Both the position numbers and the translations under genes were made by a program. The notes beneath the pieces were generated by a model. The model had not been told where the DNA came from and searched no databases. It was given only the letters and a program-made list of their open reading frames with translations. From Pseudomonas extremaustralis (lineage in GTDB: Bacteria > Pseudomonadota > Gammaproteobacteria > Pseudomonadales > Pseudomonadaceae), in assembly GCF_900102035.1 (NCBI RefSeq), contig NZ_LT629689.1:4572001-4636000 (forward strand): a stretch of DNA of 64,000 nucleotides. Reading direction: 5' to 3'. This document shows, piece after piece, positions 1-8,167 of the stretch. Position 1 is the first letter of the stretch. The number at the start of each line of letters is the position of its first letter.

Positions 1-639
1 GCCGCAGTGTTGGATGGTGACAAGGCTGTACGCCAATCTCAGGGCGGCACCGGAGCCATGGACATCGCGGCAATCCAACGCAAAGACCAGGGCGCCGCAA
101 TGCGCTTGCTGACGATGTTCTACACACCGTTCAGCGCCTACTACAACCAGAACCGAGACCTGGCCTTTGAGGCACGCCAAGGGACAAGAACTGTCGCCAG
201 TGCCGCAGCTTCAATGCTGGCATTGGCGTTCTTCCAGGGAGTCATCGGCGATCTGCTGACGGGTAAGGGCCCAGAAGAGGACGAGAACACCGCAGCCTGG
301 ATGGCGAAAAGCACACTGGGTTTCGGTGTCTCAGGCTTTCCGGTCATTCGGGACACTATCGGTTCCGCATTGAGCGGTCACGCAGGATCGTTGTCACCTG
401 CATGGCAGGCAATCAATGCTGGCCGCCAACTAACCTCTGCGGTCGCCGGCGTAGCAAGTGGTGACAAAGACCCAGGGCAAGTGGTCAAATCCGCTGTAAC
501 GGCAACTGGCTACCTGCTAGGCATCCCGGTCAAACCGCTCACCAGGCAAGGCACTTACCTGTGGGATATAACGGTTGGGGATGAAGAGCCGGAGGACGCT
601 GCTGCGTTCATGAAAGGACTTCTCACAGGGAAAAAATAG
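1..639 (+). CDS. Phage virion-associated large protein, C-terminal part (5' end outside window)
   Basis: The frame is open from base 1, so this is the C-terminal 212 residues of a longer protein and the real start lies outside the window. The text is alanine/glycine-rich with hydrophobic stretches and resembles the C-terminal region of large phage polyvalent or internal virion proteins (LPD38-like); that is a family resemblance, not a demonstrated domain. The next gene starts 3 bases after the stop, suggesting the same late transcript. An intrinsic terminator follows at 912-935, which fits the end of a phage structural operon. Alternative: another phage tail-end protein. Confidence 0.55.
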   Translation, partial: AAVLDGDKAVRQSQGGTGAMDIAAIQRKDQGAAMRLLTMFYTPFSAYYNQNRDLAFEARQGTRTVASAAASMLALAFFQGVIGDLLTGKGPEEDENTAAWMAKSTLGFGVSGFPVIRDTIGSALSGHAGSLSPAWQAINAGRQLTSAVAGVASGDKDPGQVVKSAVTATGYLLGIPVKPLTRQGTYLWDITVGDEEPEDAAAFMKGLLTGKK

Positions 640-641
640 CC

Positions 642-893
642 ATGATGCGACTACTCGGTATCGTTTTGAATCTGGCCCTGATCGGGGTGGTGTTATTCCT
701 AATCAGCGAAGAAGGGATGCCGGGCGGAGGGTGGCAGATCGCTTTGGTTGTGCTGCTAGTGCTCGCCCCCTTGTTCAACCTGGTGCTTTTGCGAAGCCAC
801 GCTGGTCAATCAACCGGTCAGGGGCTCTTGTCCCTTTACCTGGAGCGAAAGGCTTTGGAAGAGCGCCAGAAGATCGCTGAGTTGAAAAAGTAA
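642..893 (+). CDS. Small phage membrane protein
   Basis: This 83-residue protein starts with a double Met 3 bases after the preceding stop. It has two hydrophobic segments (about residues 4-22 and 31-49) and then a charged C-terminal helix rich in Lys, Glu and Arg. The layout resembles small phage membrane proteins such as holin-like or spanin-like accessory proteins, but no family signature is visible, so no function is assigned. It is the last gene before a strong terminator. Confidence 0.55.
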   Translation: MMRLLGIVLNLALIGVVLFLISEEGMPGGGWQIALVVLLVLAPLFNLVLLRSHAGQSTGQGLLSLYLERKALEERQKIAELKK

Positions 894-911
894 CCTGATG
901 ACGCAGAAAAG

Positions 912-935
912 AAGACCCGCTGATGCGGGTCTTTT
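912..935 (+). terminator. Rho-independent terminator after phage genes
   Basis: An AGACCCGC / GCGGGTCT stem with a TGAT loop is followed by TTT. It sits 19 bases after the stop of the small membrane protein and closes that transcript. Confidence 0.85.
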
Positions 936-1102
936 GCTTCCTGCAGCCAGTTGTAACGAAGCCGTAACGTTTCATGTAACGGCGATGCAAGCTCGTTGCA
1001 ACACAGTGTCAACGAGCGTTCAACGACCGTTGGTTACTAATCCCACAATTTCCGAAGCAATTCCAACCGCAGAAGCCTACAGATCGCGCACTCCACCGCT
1101 AA

Positions 1103-1360
1103 CTAGCCTTGGTTGCTCATCGGTTGCTGATCATTAGGAGGAGGCAAACCATGCCCACGGGAGCGGTTGACTTGCTTTCGGTTCCACTCCAGCACCTCGG
1201 ACTTGACCCACGCCACAGAGCGGCCCCCCAACTTCACCTGATGCGGAAAACTGCCATCCTTTGCCATTTGATAAATCTTCGTGGTGCCGAGGCCGGTTAT
1301 CAATTTCACTGCCGGAAGACGAAGAAACTCAACAGGTTCATTCAACGAGTTAGCTGGCAT
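1103..1360 (-). CDS. AlpA-family regulator (downstream copy)
   Basis: An 85-residue winged-helix DNA-binding protein of the AlpA/excisionase type. It shows the pattern L..V...TGLG.T.IYQM...G.FP..VKLG.R.VAW...EV..W. AlpA proteins activate integrase or excision genes on prophage-like elements. I start it at the ATG at 1360 because GAGGT lies at the right distance; an ATG at 1372 has a poor ribosome site. It overlaps the end of the upstream paralogue by 11 bases, so the two are translationally coupled. The two copies differ at many positions, so this is not a recent duplication. Confidence 0.85.
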   Translation of the reverse strand: MPANSLNEPVEFLRLPAVKLITGLGTTKIYQMAKDGSFPHQVKLGGRSVAWVKSEVLEWNRKQVNRSRGHGLPPPNDQQPMSNQG

Positions 1361-1616
1361 GACGTACCTCATCGTTAGCGAAGTGAAGAGGATCAGCGCA
1401 ATTAATCTGGTGCCGGGTTCTAGCTATCTGCTCTCGACTCCATCGCTGAACTTCTGACTTGATCCAGGCCACGGCCTTGACCCCTAGCTTTACCTGTTTC
1501 GGAAAAGCACCGCTGGCCGACATCCGGTAGATAGTGCTGGTGCTCAGGCCTGTGAGCCTTTTTACCTCCAGCAAGCGGATGAATTCGATTGGTTGCTCAT
1601 CGGATGCATTGCTCAT
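1350..1616 (-). CDS. AlpA-family regulator (upstream copy)
   Basis: An 88-residue paralogue of the neighbouring protein with the same AlpA signature (TGLSTSTIYRM, then G.FP..VKLG...VAWIKSEV..W). The ATG at 1616 is preceded by GGAGAG at 5-6 bases, which decides the start over an upstream TTG. It is the first gene of a two-gene operon running away from the divergent relaxase gene. Likely role: activator or excisionase of the mobile element. Two AlpA proteins in tandem are unusual; they could form heterodimers or respond to different signals. Confidence 0.85.
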   Translation of the reverse strand: MSNASDEQPIEFIRLLEVKRLTGLSTSTIYRMSASGAFPKQVKLGVKAVAWIKSEVQRWSREQIARTRHQINCADPLHFANDEVRHAS

Positions 1617-1789
1617 CGTTCTCTCCAAATATCAAACGTCTGAATGACGGCCGTCGCTACCAACACCGAGCCGCCGACTAGGATGCTCCGCATTGGCATC
1701 AGAAGACCTTGAAGCCTGATAGCCGGCCACAGATGCGTGCGCCTGCTCCAATGATCTTCCACGGCACGTGGCGAACAACAAAGCTTGCT

Positions 1790-1808
1790 TTGTGTAGTGA
1801 GTACACAA
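1790..1808. promoter_or_regulatory. Candidate oriT hairpin upstream of MobV relaxase
   Basis: A perfect 7-bp inverted repeat TTGTGTA / TACACAA with a 5-base loop lies about 80 bases before the relaxase start. MobV relaxases nick at a site next to a small inverted repeat just upstream of their own gene, and the sequence TAGTGAG/TAC here resembles the TAGTGTG/TTA nick region known from pMV158. The assignment is inference from position and resemblance only. Confidence 0.35.
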
Positions 1809-1887
1809 GCTGAAGGCTTGGGGTGACTTGCGCTGATCTCTGCTCCACCTGCAGGCTGAAGATGAACACCGTCAGCAGGGGGCCGGT

Positions 1888-2838
1888 ATGCCATACGCAA
1901 TACTAAGAACAAAAAAGCTCAAAACGATCACAGGGGTACTGGGATCGGGGCGGCACACATTCCGAGAGACGACAACGCCGAACTCCGATGGCACCCCCAG
2001 CATGCATATGGCTGGCGCAACAAGCTCTGTCGAACTGGGTCGAGCAGTCTTGGCCAGGCTTCCACAAAAACGACGGAAAGGCGCGGTGATCTGCATCGAA
2101 TACTTGATCACAGCAAGCCCTGAGGCGTTCGCGAGGCATGGCGGGGCAATGCCTGATACCGGCGGTTACTTTGATCGAGCCTTTGCATGGCTCAAGGCGC
2201 GTCATGGGTCAGCAAACATCGTGTGCGCCGAGGTGCATCTGGACGAGAGAACCCCGCACCTCGTTGCTTACGTGACACCCCTAACAGGTGACGGGCGCCT
2301 GTCTGCCCGTGACTTCCTAGGAGGCCCCGCCAAGCTGCGCAATATGCAAACGGACTTCCACCATTGGTGTGGCAAGCCTTTCGGACTGTCTCGTGGCATT
2401 GAGGGGGCCAAGGCACCGCACCAGAAGGTTTCCCAGTATTACCAGGCCCTCGTTGCAGTCGAACCAAGTATTGCCAGATCAGACCTGGCGGCAGCCGCCG
2501 TGGGTATACACACACAGAGTTATGCGGATCTACTGGCTCGGGCCAGCGCGTCTATAACACAGGCCAAGCTCCAAGATAAGGCGACAGCGAGTTTGCAGAA
2601 CAGGGACGCAGCCCTGGTGCGGCAGAGGATGCAGCTCGAAAACTCTCAACAGAGCCTTGAGGAACGGGAGATTCTGCTCGAAAAAAGAATTGATCAACTC
2701 GCGGAGGTTGATCGGGCGTTAGAACTGGCCTGGATGACGTCTACTCGGGAGAAGGAGCGCGCCGATAAATTAGCCGCACGAATCGGTAGTAGGGTGAAGA
2801 ACGCGCCAAATGTATCTGAAGAAACTCTTTCAATATAA
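1888..2838 (+). CDS. MobV (Mob/Pre) family relaxase
   Basis: This 316-residue protein has the N-terminal Mob/Pre relaxase layout: a MPYAILRTKKLK start, then the metal-binding motif HLDERTPHLV at residues 117-126. The family consensus is H.DE.TPH.H; the final His is Val here, so metal coordination may be altered. The C-terminal third (about 215-300) is a charged coiled coil, as in other MobV proteins. MobV relaxases nick oriT and lead conjugative transfer of mobilizable plasmids and islands. A GGGGG ribosome site precedes the ATG. No type IV secretion gene is in view, so the element would be mobilized in trans. Confidence 0.85.
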   Translation: MPYAILRTKKLKTITGVLGSGRHTFRETTTPNSDGTPSMHMAGATSSVELGRAVLARLPQKRRKGAVICIEYLITASPEAFARHGGAMPDTGGYFDRAFAWLKARHGSANIVCAEVHLDERTPHLVAYVTPLTGDGRLSARDFLGGPAKLRNMQTDFHHWCGKPFGLSRGIEGAKAPHQKVSQYYQALVAVEPSIARSDLAAAAVGIHTQSYADLLARASASITQAKLQDKATASLQNRDAALVRQRMQLENSQQSLEEREILLEKRIDQLAEVDRALELAWMTSTREKERADKLAARIGSRVKNAPNVSEETLSI

Positions 2839-2858
2839 CTACTGAATAGCAAAGTTTT

Positions 2859-3827
2859 TCAGTTAGCAAATTTCTTACCAAGATCGCTATAAACCATAGC
2901 TAAGGCGTCCTCAGACTCAGAGAAAGGCCAAGCTTCCTTTATCAAATACAGATGATCGTGTACCAAGAGATACGCCAGCATTGAAACTGGCTGAGACCAA
3001 AATACATCAGAGTTAATTCTAGAGCTTACCCTATCAGCTATATAGCTTCGCTCATTCAAAAAGTCAGACAGCTTTGGAAGGGTATTATCATCAATAAAAT
3101 CCTTTAGCTCTTCTAGAACCATCATGTTAAATTTTTGATCTTTAAAGCCTTTAACTTTTATTTTTGAGTCGTAAAGACCTGTAAGCTGCTCAAGCAGCTC
3201 ACCGCGGGACTTGGTCTCCAACTCTAAAATATTCATAGTCTCACAAAAAAGGTGATCTGCAGTTTCAATCAGCGCCGCACTGCTTGAAACAAACCTAATC
3301 GCTCGGGTAGGGGCACCCCACGAACTTTTGTAGATACTATCATGTACAACCTCCGCATACGCATGCTGCATCAAAGTTCTAACTTGGAGCTCACAACATG
3401 TATCAGCCGGAACGACAACCCCATCAATATCAAAGTCAATTTTAGCACGCACCTCGAAATGATGGGATTGGTAGCCAAATTTTTCGGGTGCTTGCTCATA
3501 CTCTTTCGAGGTGTCTCGAGACTTCTGAATTTTCCATTCCGGGTGCAGCATCAACGAAGCGCATAGCCTGTCAACGTCAGGGCTAAGCAGGCAAACTGCG
3601 CGAACACCTACCAGGTCTGTCATATCAGACATGGGATTCTTGTACGGTTTCCTAGACAGCTTGCCAATTGCAGAGTCTATTTCTTTGACCCTACCACTAA
3701 GTATCTGAAGAGTTATGCCTTCGGATTTGGAGATCGCCTTAACAGCCTCGCGGACAAAGTCCCCCCATACCTTCAAGCTAGGCTGAGCGGCTGTTAGACG
3801 GTCTTTAAACTCCTCAAGCGTTGTCAT
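2859..3827 (-). CDS. RelA/SpoT-domain nucleotide pyrophosphokinase-like protein
   Basis: This 322-residue protein has a single RelA/SpoT nucleotidyltransferase domain at about residues 40-170 and no HD hydrolase, TGS or ACT domain. Visible motifs are the R.K...S...K stretch at 46-56, D71-LVGVR, GYQSHH at 119-123, ELQVRT with E146, and H162...YK. The residues equivalent to the catalytic Asp and Glu of Rel enzymes are present, so it may be active. The C-terminal half has no recognised domain. Its start overlaps the stop of the NdpA-like gene upstream by 4 bases (ATGA), so they form one operon. Small synthetases of this fold include housekeeping alarmone synthetases and toxSAS toxins; the mobile context favours a toxin or defence role, which is inference. 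The local DNA is AT-richer than the core. Confidence 0.85.
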   Translation of the reverse strand: MTTLEEFKDRLTAAQPSLKVWGDFVREAVKAISKSEGITLQILSGRVKEIDSAIGKLSRKPYKNPMSDMTDLVGVRAVCLLSPDVDRLCASLMLHPEWKIQKSRDTSKEYEQAPEKFGYQSHHFEVRAKIDFDIDGVVVPADTCCELQVRTLMQHAYAEVVHDSIYKSSWGAPTRAIRFVSSSAALIETADHLFCETMNILELETKSRGELLEQLTGLYDSKIKVKGFKDQKFNMMVLEELKDFIDDNTLPKLSDFLNERSYIADRVSSRINSDVFWSQPVSMLAYLLVHDHLYLIKEAWPFSESEDALAMVYSDLGKKFAN

Positions 3828-4900
3828 TCTTGACCTTCAACTACGCCCTTAATTCGAACTTGTGTATAGCCTGCGACCTGGGATTCAACTTGAACATGCT
3901 CGCTAAAATCTACGTCTGCGGGGACTTGAATTTTGATCCCTGTGTTGAAGTCAATCCTACGCGGCCGACGAAGTTTCGCCTTAATATAAGCAAGGTCTTT
4001 AATCATCGCGGTATCGGGTAGCCCGGTTGCTGACATCGTTTTCTTGTATTCATCCCTTTGTTCCTTGGGAAGATGCTCATCTGCAAAGGTGGCAATCGAC
4101 ATAGTCCCTTTGTTACTACGCAAATCAGAACGCAACGCTTCTAACAAAGCACCTCGCTCGGTTGCGTTTATTGGGAGTGCATTAATGAAAGTCTTTGTTG
4201 TTTCATAGAACTTCCGAGTCTGATATTTAGAAGACCCCACAATATTCATGCCCAAAAAAGCATTATAGAAATACGCAGCAGCAGACTTCGTCTCGGTACT
4301 TGTGAGAAGGTGATCAAATAGGAAATACCTGTAATTCTCTGGCGAATACAAATCTTTCACCGGAGCCTGATATGAAATCTCAACTACTATGCCAATCTTG
4401 TACAGACGCTGTGTTTGAGACAAAAGCATCTTCTTGATAAGCGTCAAGCTGACAGAGCCGTTCACCTCTTCAATATTGAAGCCTTTGTCTGTTTCAGCCT
4501 TGATAACTGCCGCATATGGACTTTGATTTTTACCTACCTTGCCGGTTAACACGATCAATATACCGCCAGGCCATTTAGGATTCGTTTGAGCATCGGCTAG
4601 GTCGTTGGCGACAATCTTGGATTTAGCTACAAAGTCCACGTCATTCATTCTGATGATCGCCGCGGCCTTCTGCATGAAGGAACCATCGCCTGACTTCTCG
4701 ACATTAATCTCTATTCCATGAGATGTGCTGCCCAGAGCATCTGTCACGCGGATCTGTACCAAATCCCTAGAGTCAACATCCAGCGGTATTAAATCATTAG
4801 ACAGCTGAGGCTTAACGAGTAGTCCATCTTTCGTCCTAGGGAAAATCGTATGCGCTATCATTCGTTCAATGGTGAGAGCTTCAAATTCGAACTTGCTCAT
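3824..4900 (-). CDS. NdpA/YejK-like nucleoid-associated protein (37-kDa family)
   Basis: This 358-residue protein resembles the 37-kDa nucleoid-associated family (NdpA/YejK): an N-terminal IERMIAHTI segment, a mid-protein nucleoid-family core, and a C-terminal KLRRPRRIDFNTGIKIQVP region. YejK-type proteins bind DNA and are associated with topoisomerases. It is the first gene of a two-gene operon with the RelA/SpoT-domain protein (4-base overlap), a constant-partner arrangement rather than a housekeeping one. As the upstream gene it could be an antitoxin or a DNA/phage sensor; this is not shown. Base composition is lower in GC than the core genes, suggesting transfer. Confidence 0.75.
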   Translation of the reverse strand: MSKFEFEALTIERMIAHTIFPRTKDGLLVKPQLSNDLIPLDVDSRDLVQIRVTDALGSTSHGIEINVEKSGDGSFMQKAAAIIRMNDVDFVAKSKIVANDLADAQTNPKWPGGILIVLTGKVGKNQSPYAAVIKAETDKGFNIEEVNGSVSLTLIKKMLLSQTQRLYKIGIVVEISYQAPVKDLYSPENYRYFLFDHLLTSTETKSAAAYFYNAFLGMNIVGSSKYQTRKFYETTKTFINALPINATERGALLEALRSDLRSNKGTMSIATFADEHLPKEQRDEYKKTMSATGLPDTAMIKDLAYIKAKLRRPRRIDFNTGIKIQVPADVDFSEHVQVESQVAGYTQVRIKGVVEGQE

Positions 4901-5388
4901 AATGTCCCTATCAGTTCCGAAATCTTGCTTAGTTTTAGAGTTTTATATTTTTAACAGCGCATTGCGTTAGCAGGCTCGGCCCTTCGCTTGTCCCTACCCA
5001 AGCCTGCTAGGTGTTCACATTGCCGGAAAGGCAGTGCTCATTGCACCTCAGTAAGCACCCTCCGGACGAATGGAATATAGCAAAGGGCCGCCACTTGGTA
5101 GAGATTCTTCACAAACGCCAGCCTTGGTGAGGCATGAACGAGGTTGAGCAGAGCGGCAAGCAAGCCACTGGCAGCTACCAGGCCCGGCGCTGAACTGGGG
5201 GGATCGGAGTGCTTAGCATGAGTTTGACATCCGCAGCGGCCAGCAGTCCGGCAGAAGACGTCTTCCGAACCAACCAAAAACCATGGTCGAAAATCCAAAT
5301 GTCGGAGCTGATGAGTGATCAGTGAAATGCCGCTATTGACACGGTTAAAGGAAGAGCTCTCGCGCGCGCGCGCGTTTGCTGGTGTTTC
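4901..5388. other. Gene-poor spacer with (CG)7 tract
   Basis: No convincing gene was found. A minus-strand open frame at 5038-5298 has hydrophobic text but no supported start or family. A pure alternating CG run of 14 bases lies at 5361-5374, just upstream of the next gene. Confidence 0.5.
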
Positions 5389-5652
5389 ATGAGCCGTCGG
5401 GCGGCGCCGGCGCGCTCAATTGATTGGTTTCAAGTGATCAACGAAATATCACGCGCAGGCCTTCCGATGCAGGCGATTGCAGAGTCAATCGGGGTGGCCC
5501 GAACCACGTTGATCGGCTGGAAACAGGGAGCTGAGCCCCGCCACTCCGAAGGTGACCGCCTGCTAACGTTCTGGACTAACGTGACTGGTCACGACAGAGC
5601 TGCAGTCCCCATGGTCTCGATAAGCGACTGGTGGGCGTATCACGCAAAATAG
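5389..5652 (+). CDS. Small helix-turn-helix protein
   Basis: An 87-residue basic protein. Residues 14-45 read as a helix-turn-helix (VINEISRAGLPMQAIAESIG, then VARTTLIGWKQG), like phage DNA-binding or XRE-type regulators. The gene stands alone between a gene-poor spacer and a convergent excisionase-like gene. The ribosome site is weak, so the start is uncertain. Likely a regulator of the element; target unknown. Confidence 0.65.
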   Translation: MSRRAAPARSIDWFQVINEISRAGLPMQAIAESIGVARTTLIGWKQGAEPRHSEGDRLLTFWTNVTGHDRAAVPMVSISDWWAYHAK

Positions 5653-5736
5653 GTACGCCCCCGGCGACAAAGGCGAATAACACCAATGTCACGCAGCGTC
5701 ACACATAGTCACAGGGCAATGGCTGCTCACATTTCC

Positions 5737-5949
5737 TCACTGGTTGCGGGCAGCCTTCTTGTCTGCGATCCACTGTTCGACCTCGACCGGATCGAAGCGG
5801 CAGCGGGCGCCGCGTGAGTCACTCGTTTTGATCGGCGCCGGGAACGTTTTGTCGCGAACCCGCAGTTTGTTCAGCCCGGACACGCTCTGCATGCCGAGCA
5901 TCTTGATTACTTCTGCGTTGCCCACCAGGGCGGTGCGTTTTGGCTCCAC
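5737..5949 (-). CDS. Small MerR/excisionase-like DNA-binding protein
   Basis: A 70-residue protein with a GTG start preceded by AGGAAA at good spacing. The pattern VIKMLGMQSVSGLNKLR...FP.PI......RCRFDPVEVEQWIADKKA is the short winged-helix fold of AlpA/excisionase-type proteins. It probably regulates or assists excision of the surrounding element. It lies upstream of and divergent to nothing obvious; its downstream neighbour is convergent. Confidence 0.7.
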   Translation of the reverse strand: MEPKRTALVGNAEVIKMLGMQSVSGLNKLRVRDKTFPAPIKTSDSRGARCRFDPVEVEQWIADKKAARNQ

Positions 5950-6225
5950 GGGTATTTCCTCGCTTTAATCGGCCTCTACATTAGACGCCACCTTTGTCCC
6001 ATCGCATGTTGGTCGACATGCTTTCCGACCCTGATCGGATATTTTTCCGACCCTTAGCAATCATCGTTAAAGGTGGGATTTCCCCACATTTAACAGCGGG
6101 CTAACGCTTTTACTGACTTGGTGGGGAGTGTTACCACAGACATTTTTGAGCGAAACCACGTGTCCGGTGCCTGGTCACCTCGCTCGATAACAAGGAGACC
6201 AAAGTGATCCTGGCTCACTTTGCGT

Positions 6226-6585
6226 TCACAGCCCATTACCCATGCTATTGCGGCCGAGTTGAGTGTGAATTAAATCACCGGAATCACGGGTATTTAGGGC
6301 TTCAACCAGTGCGGCAAGATATTGCCGGTTTTCGACGAGTTTGAAGTCCGACTTTCGGACATCAAGCCCAAGGTGGGATAATCCCACTTTGCCATGTGAA
6401 GGCATCACCCTGGCTAAAGCAGCTATATACCGCTCAGTGGCTGGAAGGCGAAGCCATTCTACCGGCTTCTTTTCGAAGCCCTTGGCGACGTCGGTTGCAT
6501 CGATCCATCCGCTGCTCTTGAAGCGGACGGGCTCATCAACGCCTCCATGTATCAGGCAGTCGCAGCCCGTTAGGACACCAAGCAC
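6226..6585 (-). CDS. KilA-N domain protein, probably truncated
   Basis: Residues about 18-60 match the N-terminal half of the KilA-N DNA-binding domain of phages (VRFKSSGWIDATDVAKGF, then a WLRLPATERYIAAL-type helix). The second half of the domain, normally with a GGTW.HP...FA.WL motif, is not present; the C-terminal 50 residues look unrelated. The only start is GTG without a clear ribosome site. I read this as a shortened or decaying phage regulator; a functional short protein cannot be excluded. Confidence 0.5.
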   Translation of the reverse strand: MLGVLTGCDCLIHGGVDEPVRFKSSGWIDATDVAKGFEKKPVEWLRLPATERYIAALARVMPSHGKVGLSHLGLDVRKSDFKLVENRQYLAALVEALNTRDSGDLIHTQLGRNSMGNGL

Positions 6586-6750
6586 TGCAAGAGCCGTTCG
6601 GCACTCCGCGAAGCGACTCTAGGAGCCAGCGCTACACTGAGATTTTGGTGCGGCCTCGACCCCACGTCCCTAACCGGCGCTCACTGCAGAGTAAGATCGA
6701 GGCCACGCCATCCTACCAAGTCTCTAGCATCGCGATAGAGCCAACACACC

Positions 6751-7143
6751 ATGCCCTTCATCTGGCGCGCCCCAATGACTGACCCATATGGGCAACCTCG
6801 AATCCTTAGAGCCAAGCACGCACCGTCCTATCTGGGAATGTGCCGGGCGGAGTTCGACAAGACGGTTCGCCCACACGTCAGCGAATTCCCCATCGGCAGA
6901 CAGGGCGTCGGCTTTGATCGGCTCGAGCTGGATGCATGGGCAGACGCATACATTGAGGCATACTCGATTGATAAGCGCCCGCCATCTGAGAATGCACTGC
7001 TGTTTGACTCTCGCGCTGCGGTAAAGAGGTCAAAAGTCACTCCTCGCAAATCCAGGCCTTCGCCAGCGCTGGATCCTCACGCAAAGTTGAAAGAAGAGTT
7101 CCAGAGAGTGCTAGAAAGCGTAAGAGGTACAAAGCGGCCCTGA
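6751..7143 (+). CDS. Excisionase-like DNA-binding protein
   Basis: A 130-residue protein. Residues 15-65 contain a winged-helix pattern (LRAKHAPSYLGMCRAEFDKTV, then FDRLELDAWADAY) typical of excisionase/AlpA-like proteins on Pseudomonas islands; the remainder is a basic, probably flexible tail. An internal ATG at 6775 is an alternative start, as neither has a strong ribosome site. The next gene begins 12 bases downstream on the same strand, suggesting an operon. Confidence 0.6.
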   Translation: MPFIWRAPMTDPYGQPRILRAKHAPSYLGMCRAEFDKTVRPHVSEFPIGRQGVGFDRLELDAWADAYIEAYSIDKRPPSENALLFDSRAAVKRSKVTPRKSRPSPALDPHAKLKEEFQRVLESVRGTKRP

Positions 7144-7155
7144 TCAGGAAGGGTC

Positions 7156-7734
7156 ATGTCAAAGCCGTTCGACGAAGGTAAGCTGCGTCCACAGGCACTG
7201 ATGCCAAGGAATATGGTCATGACAACAGAAGTAATTTTTTACACCCAGGTCGTTTCAATTACCGGCTTCATCATCACCCTGTTTGTGCTGTACCGGGTTT
7301 TGGTGCAACAGAAAGACGCCGTGATTCAACTGCTCAAAGAGCGCCTGGTCGACAAGGATGAACAGATTGCGGCCTTGAAGTCTCAAACCCCCGACGCCTT
7401 AGCATCTGCCCTCGCGGATCGGATCAAGGTTGCCCAGGACGAGATTACCCGCCTGAGAAGTGATGGCGCCACGCATCGCGAGGAAGTTGAATCAAAGGAG
7501 GAAGAACTCCAAACCATTCAAGACCGACTGACCACGCTGTCTAAATTGATTAAGGAAAGCGATCTTGTATGTCCCAAATGTGGGGATTCATTGGCCAGAC
7601 GGGAAAGCTATACCATCTACGGAGGTAGGGATGGCGAGCAAGAGGCCGAGGTTGAGTTTGTTGAGTACGAATGCGGATTGTCGATTGATGGGTATGGGAA
7701 AGAAGTGTCCCGCTGCCGCCATACAGTGGCCTGA
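7156..7734 (+). CDS. Membrane-anchored coiled-coil protein with zinc-ribbon-like end
   Basis: A 192-residue protein with a ribosome site (GGAAGG) before the ATG. One transmembrane helix at about 27-48 is followed by a long Gln/Glu/Lys-rich coiled coil (about 50-138) and a C-terminal CPKCG motif with two later Cys residues, which could form a zinc ribbon. No family is recognised. The architecture, membrane anchor plus stalk plus metal-binding tip, would suit a small sensor or scaffold on the element. Confidence 0.65.
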   Translation: MSKPFDEGKLRPQALMPRNMVMTTEVIFYTQVVSITGFIITLFVLYRVLVQQKDAVIQLLKERLVDKDEQIAALKSQTPDALASALADRIKVAQDEITRLRSDGATHREEVESKEEELQTIQDRLTTLSKLIKESDLVCPKCGDSLARRESYTIYGGRDGEQEAEVEFVEYECGLSIDGYGKEVSRCRHTVA

Positions 7735-7843
7735 TACAGATGACGGCTACTGCCGGTGGACATTCAATTTCCCCGTTGTTAGCGTTGCCAGCCCTGCGTG
7801 CAATCGCATGCCGCGCCTTAGGCTTATTAACAGGAGTGACAAA

Positions 7844-8089
7844 ATGGCCTCTCTGCCCTCACCAGAACAAACCGCCCGCGCGATCTTGGATATATTTGTG
7901 GGTCACTTCAACAGGCGCCCCGAAGACGTTTTGAGAGTTAACAACTTTCTGTCGGTTTGGCATTCGCGTGGCTTGGAAGCGGGCGACTTCAAGCCTGGTA
8001 TGGAATTTGCCGCGACGCAGAACTGGGTGGAGATATTGCCCCAAGGGGATGCGTTCAGGCTCACCGCTCTGGGCTTTTCCGAGGCGTGA
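7844..8089 (+). CDS. Hypothetical 81-aa protein
   Basis: The ATG at 7844 is preceded by CAGGAG at 7 bases, so I start here rather than at upstream codons in the same frame that overlap the previous gene. The product is soluble, with a likely helical N-terminus (ARAILDIFVGHFNRRPEDV) and a C-terminal WVEILPQGDAFRLTALGF segment. Small proteins of this style are common near the ends of Pseudomonas islands. No function is assigned. Confidence 0.6.
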   Translation: MASLPSPEQTARAILDIFVGHFNRRPEDVLRVNNFLSVWHSRGLEAGDFKPGMEFAATQNWVEILPQGDAFRLTALGFSEA

Positions 8090-8167
8090 CATTTAGCACC
8101 GTTCATCAGCTAGCCGGGTAACACTGCTGGCTATAGCTGGATGCTCACTGAAGAAACTCGTCAGCAG

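Noticed and set aside
5038..5298. 86-aa minus-strand ORF in the spacer
   Set aside because: The text is partly hydrophobic, but there is no ribosome site or recognisable domain; could be a fragment, not enough to call.
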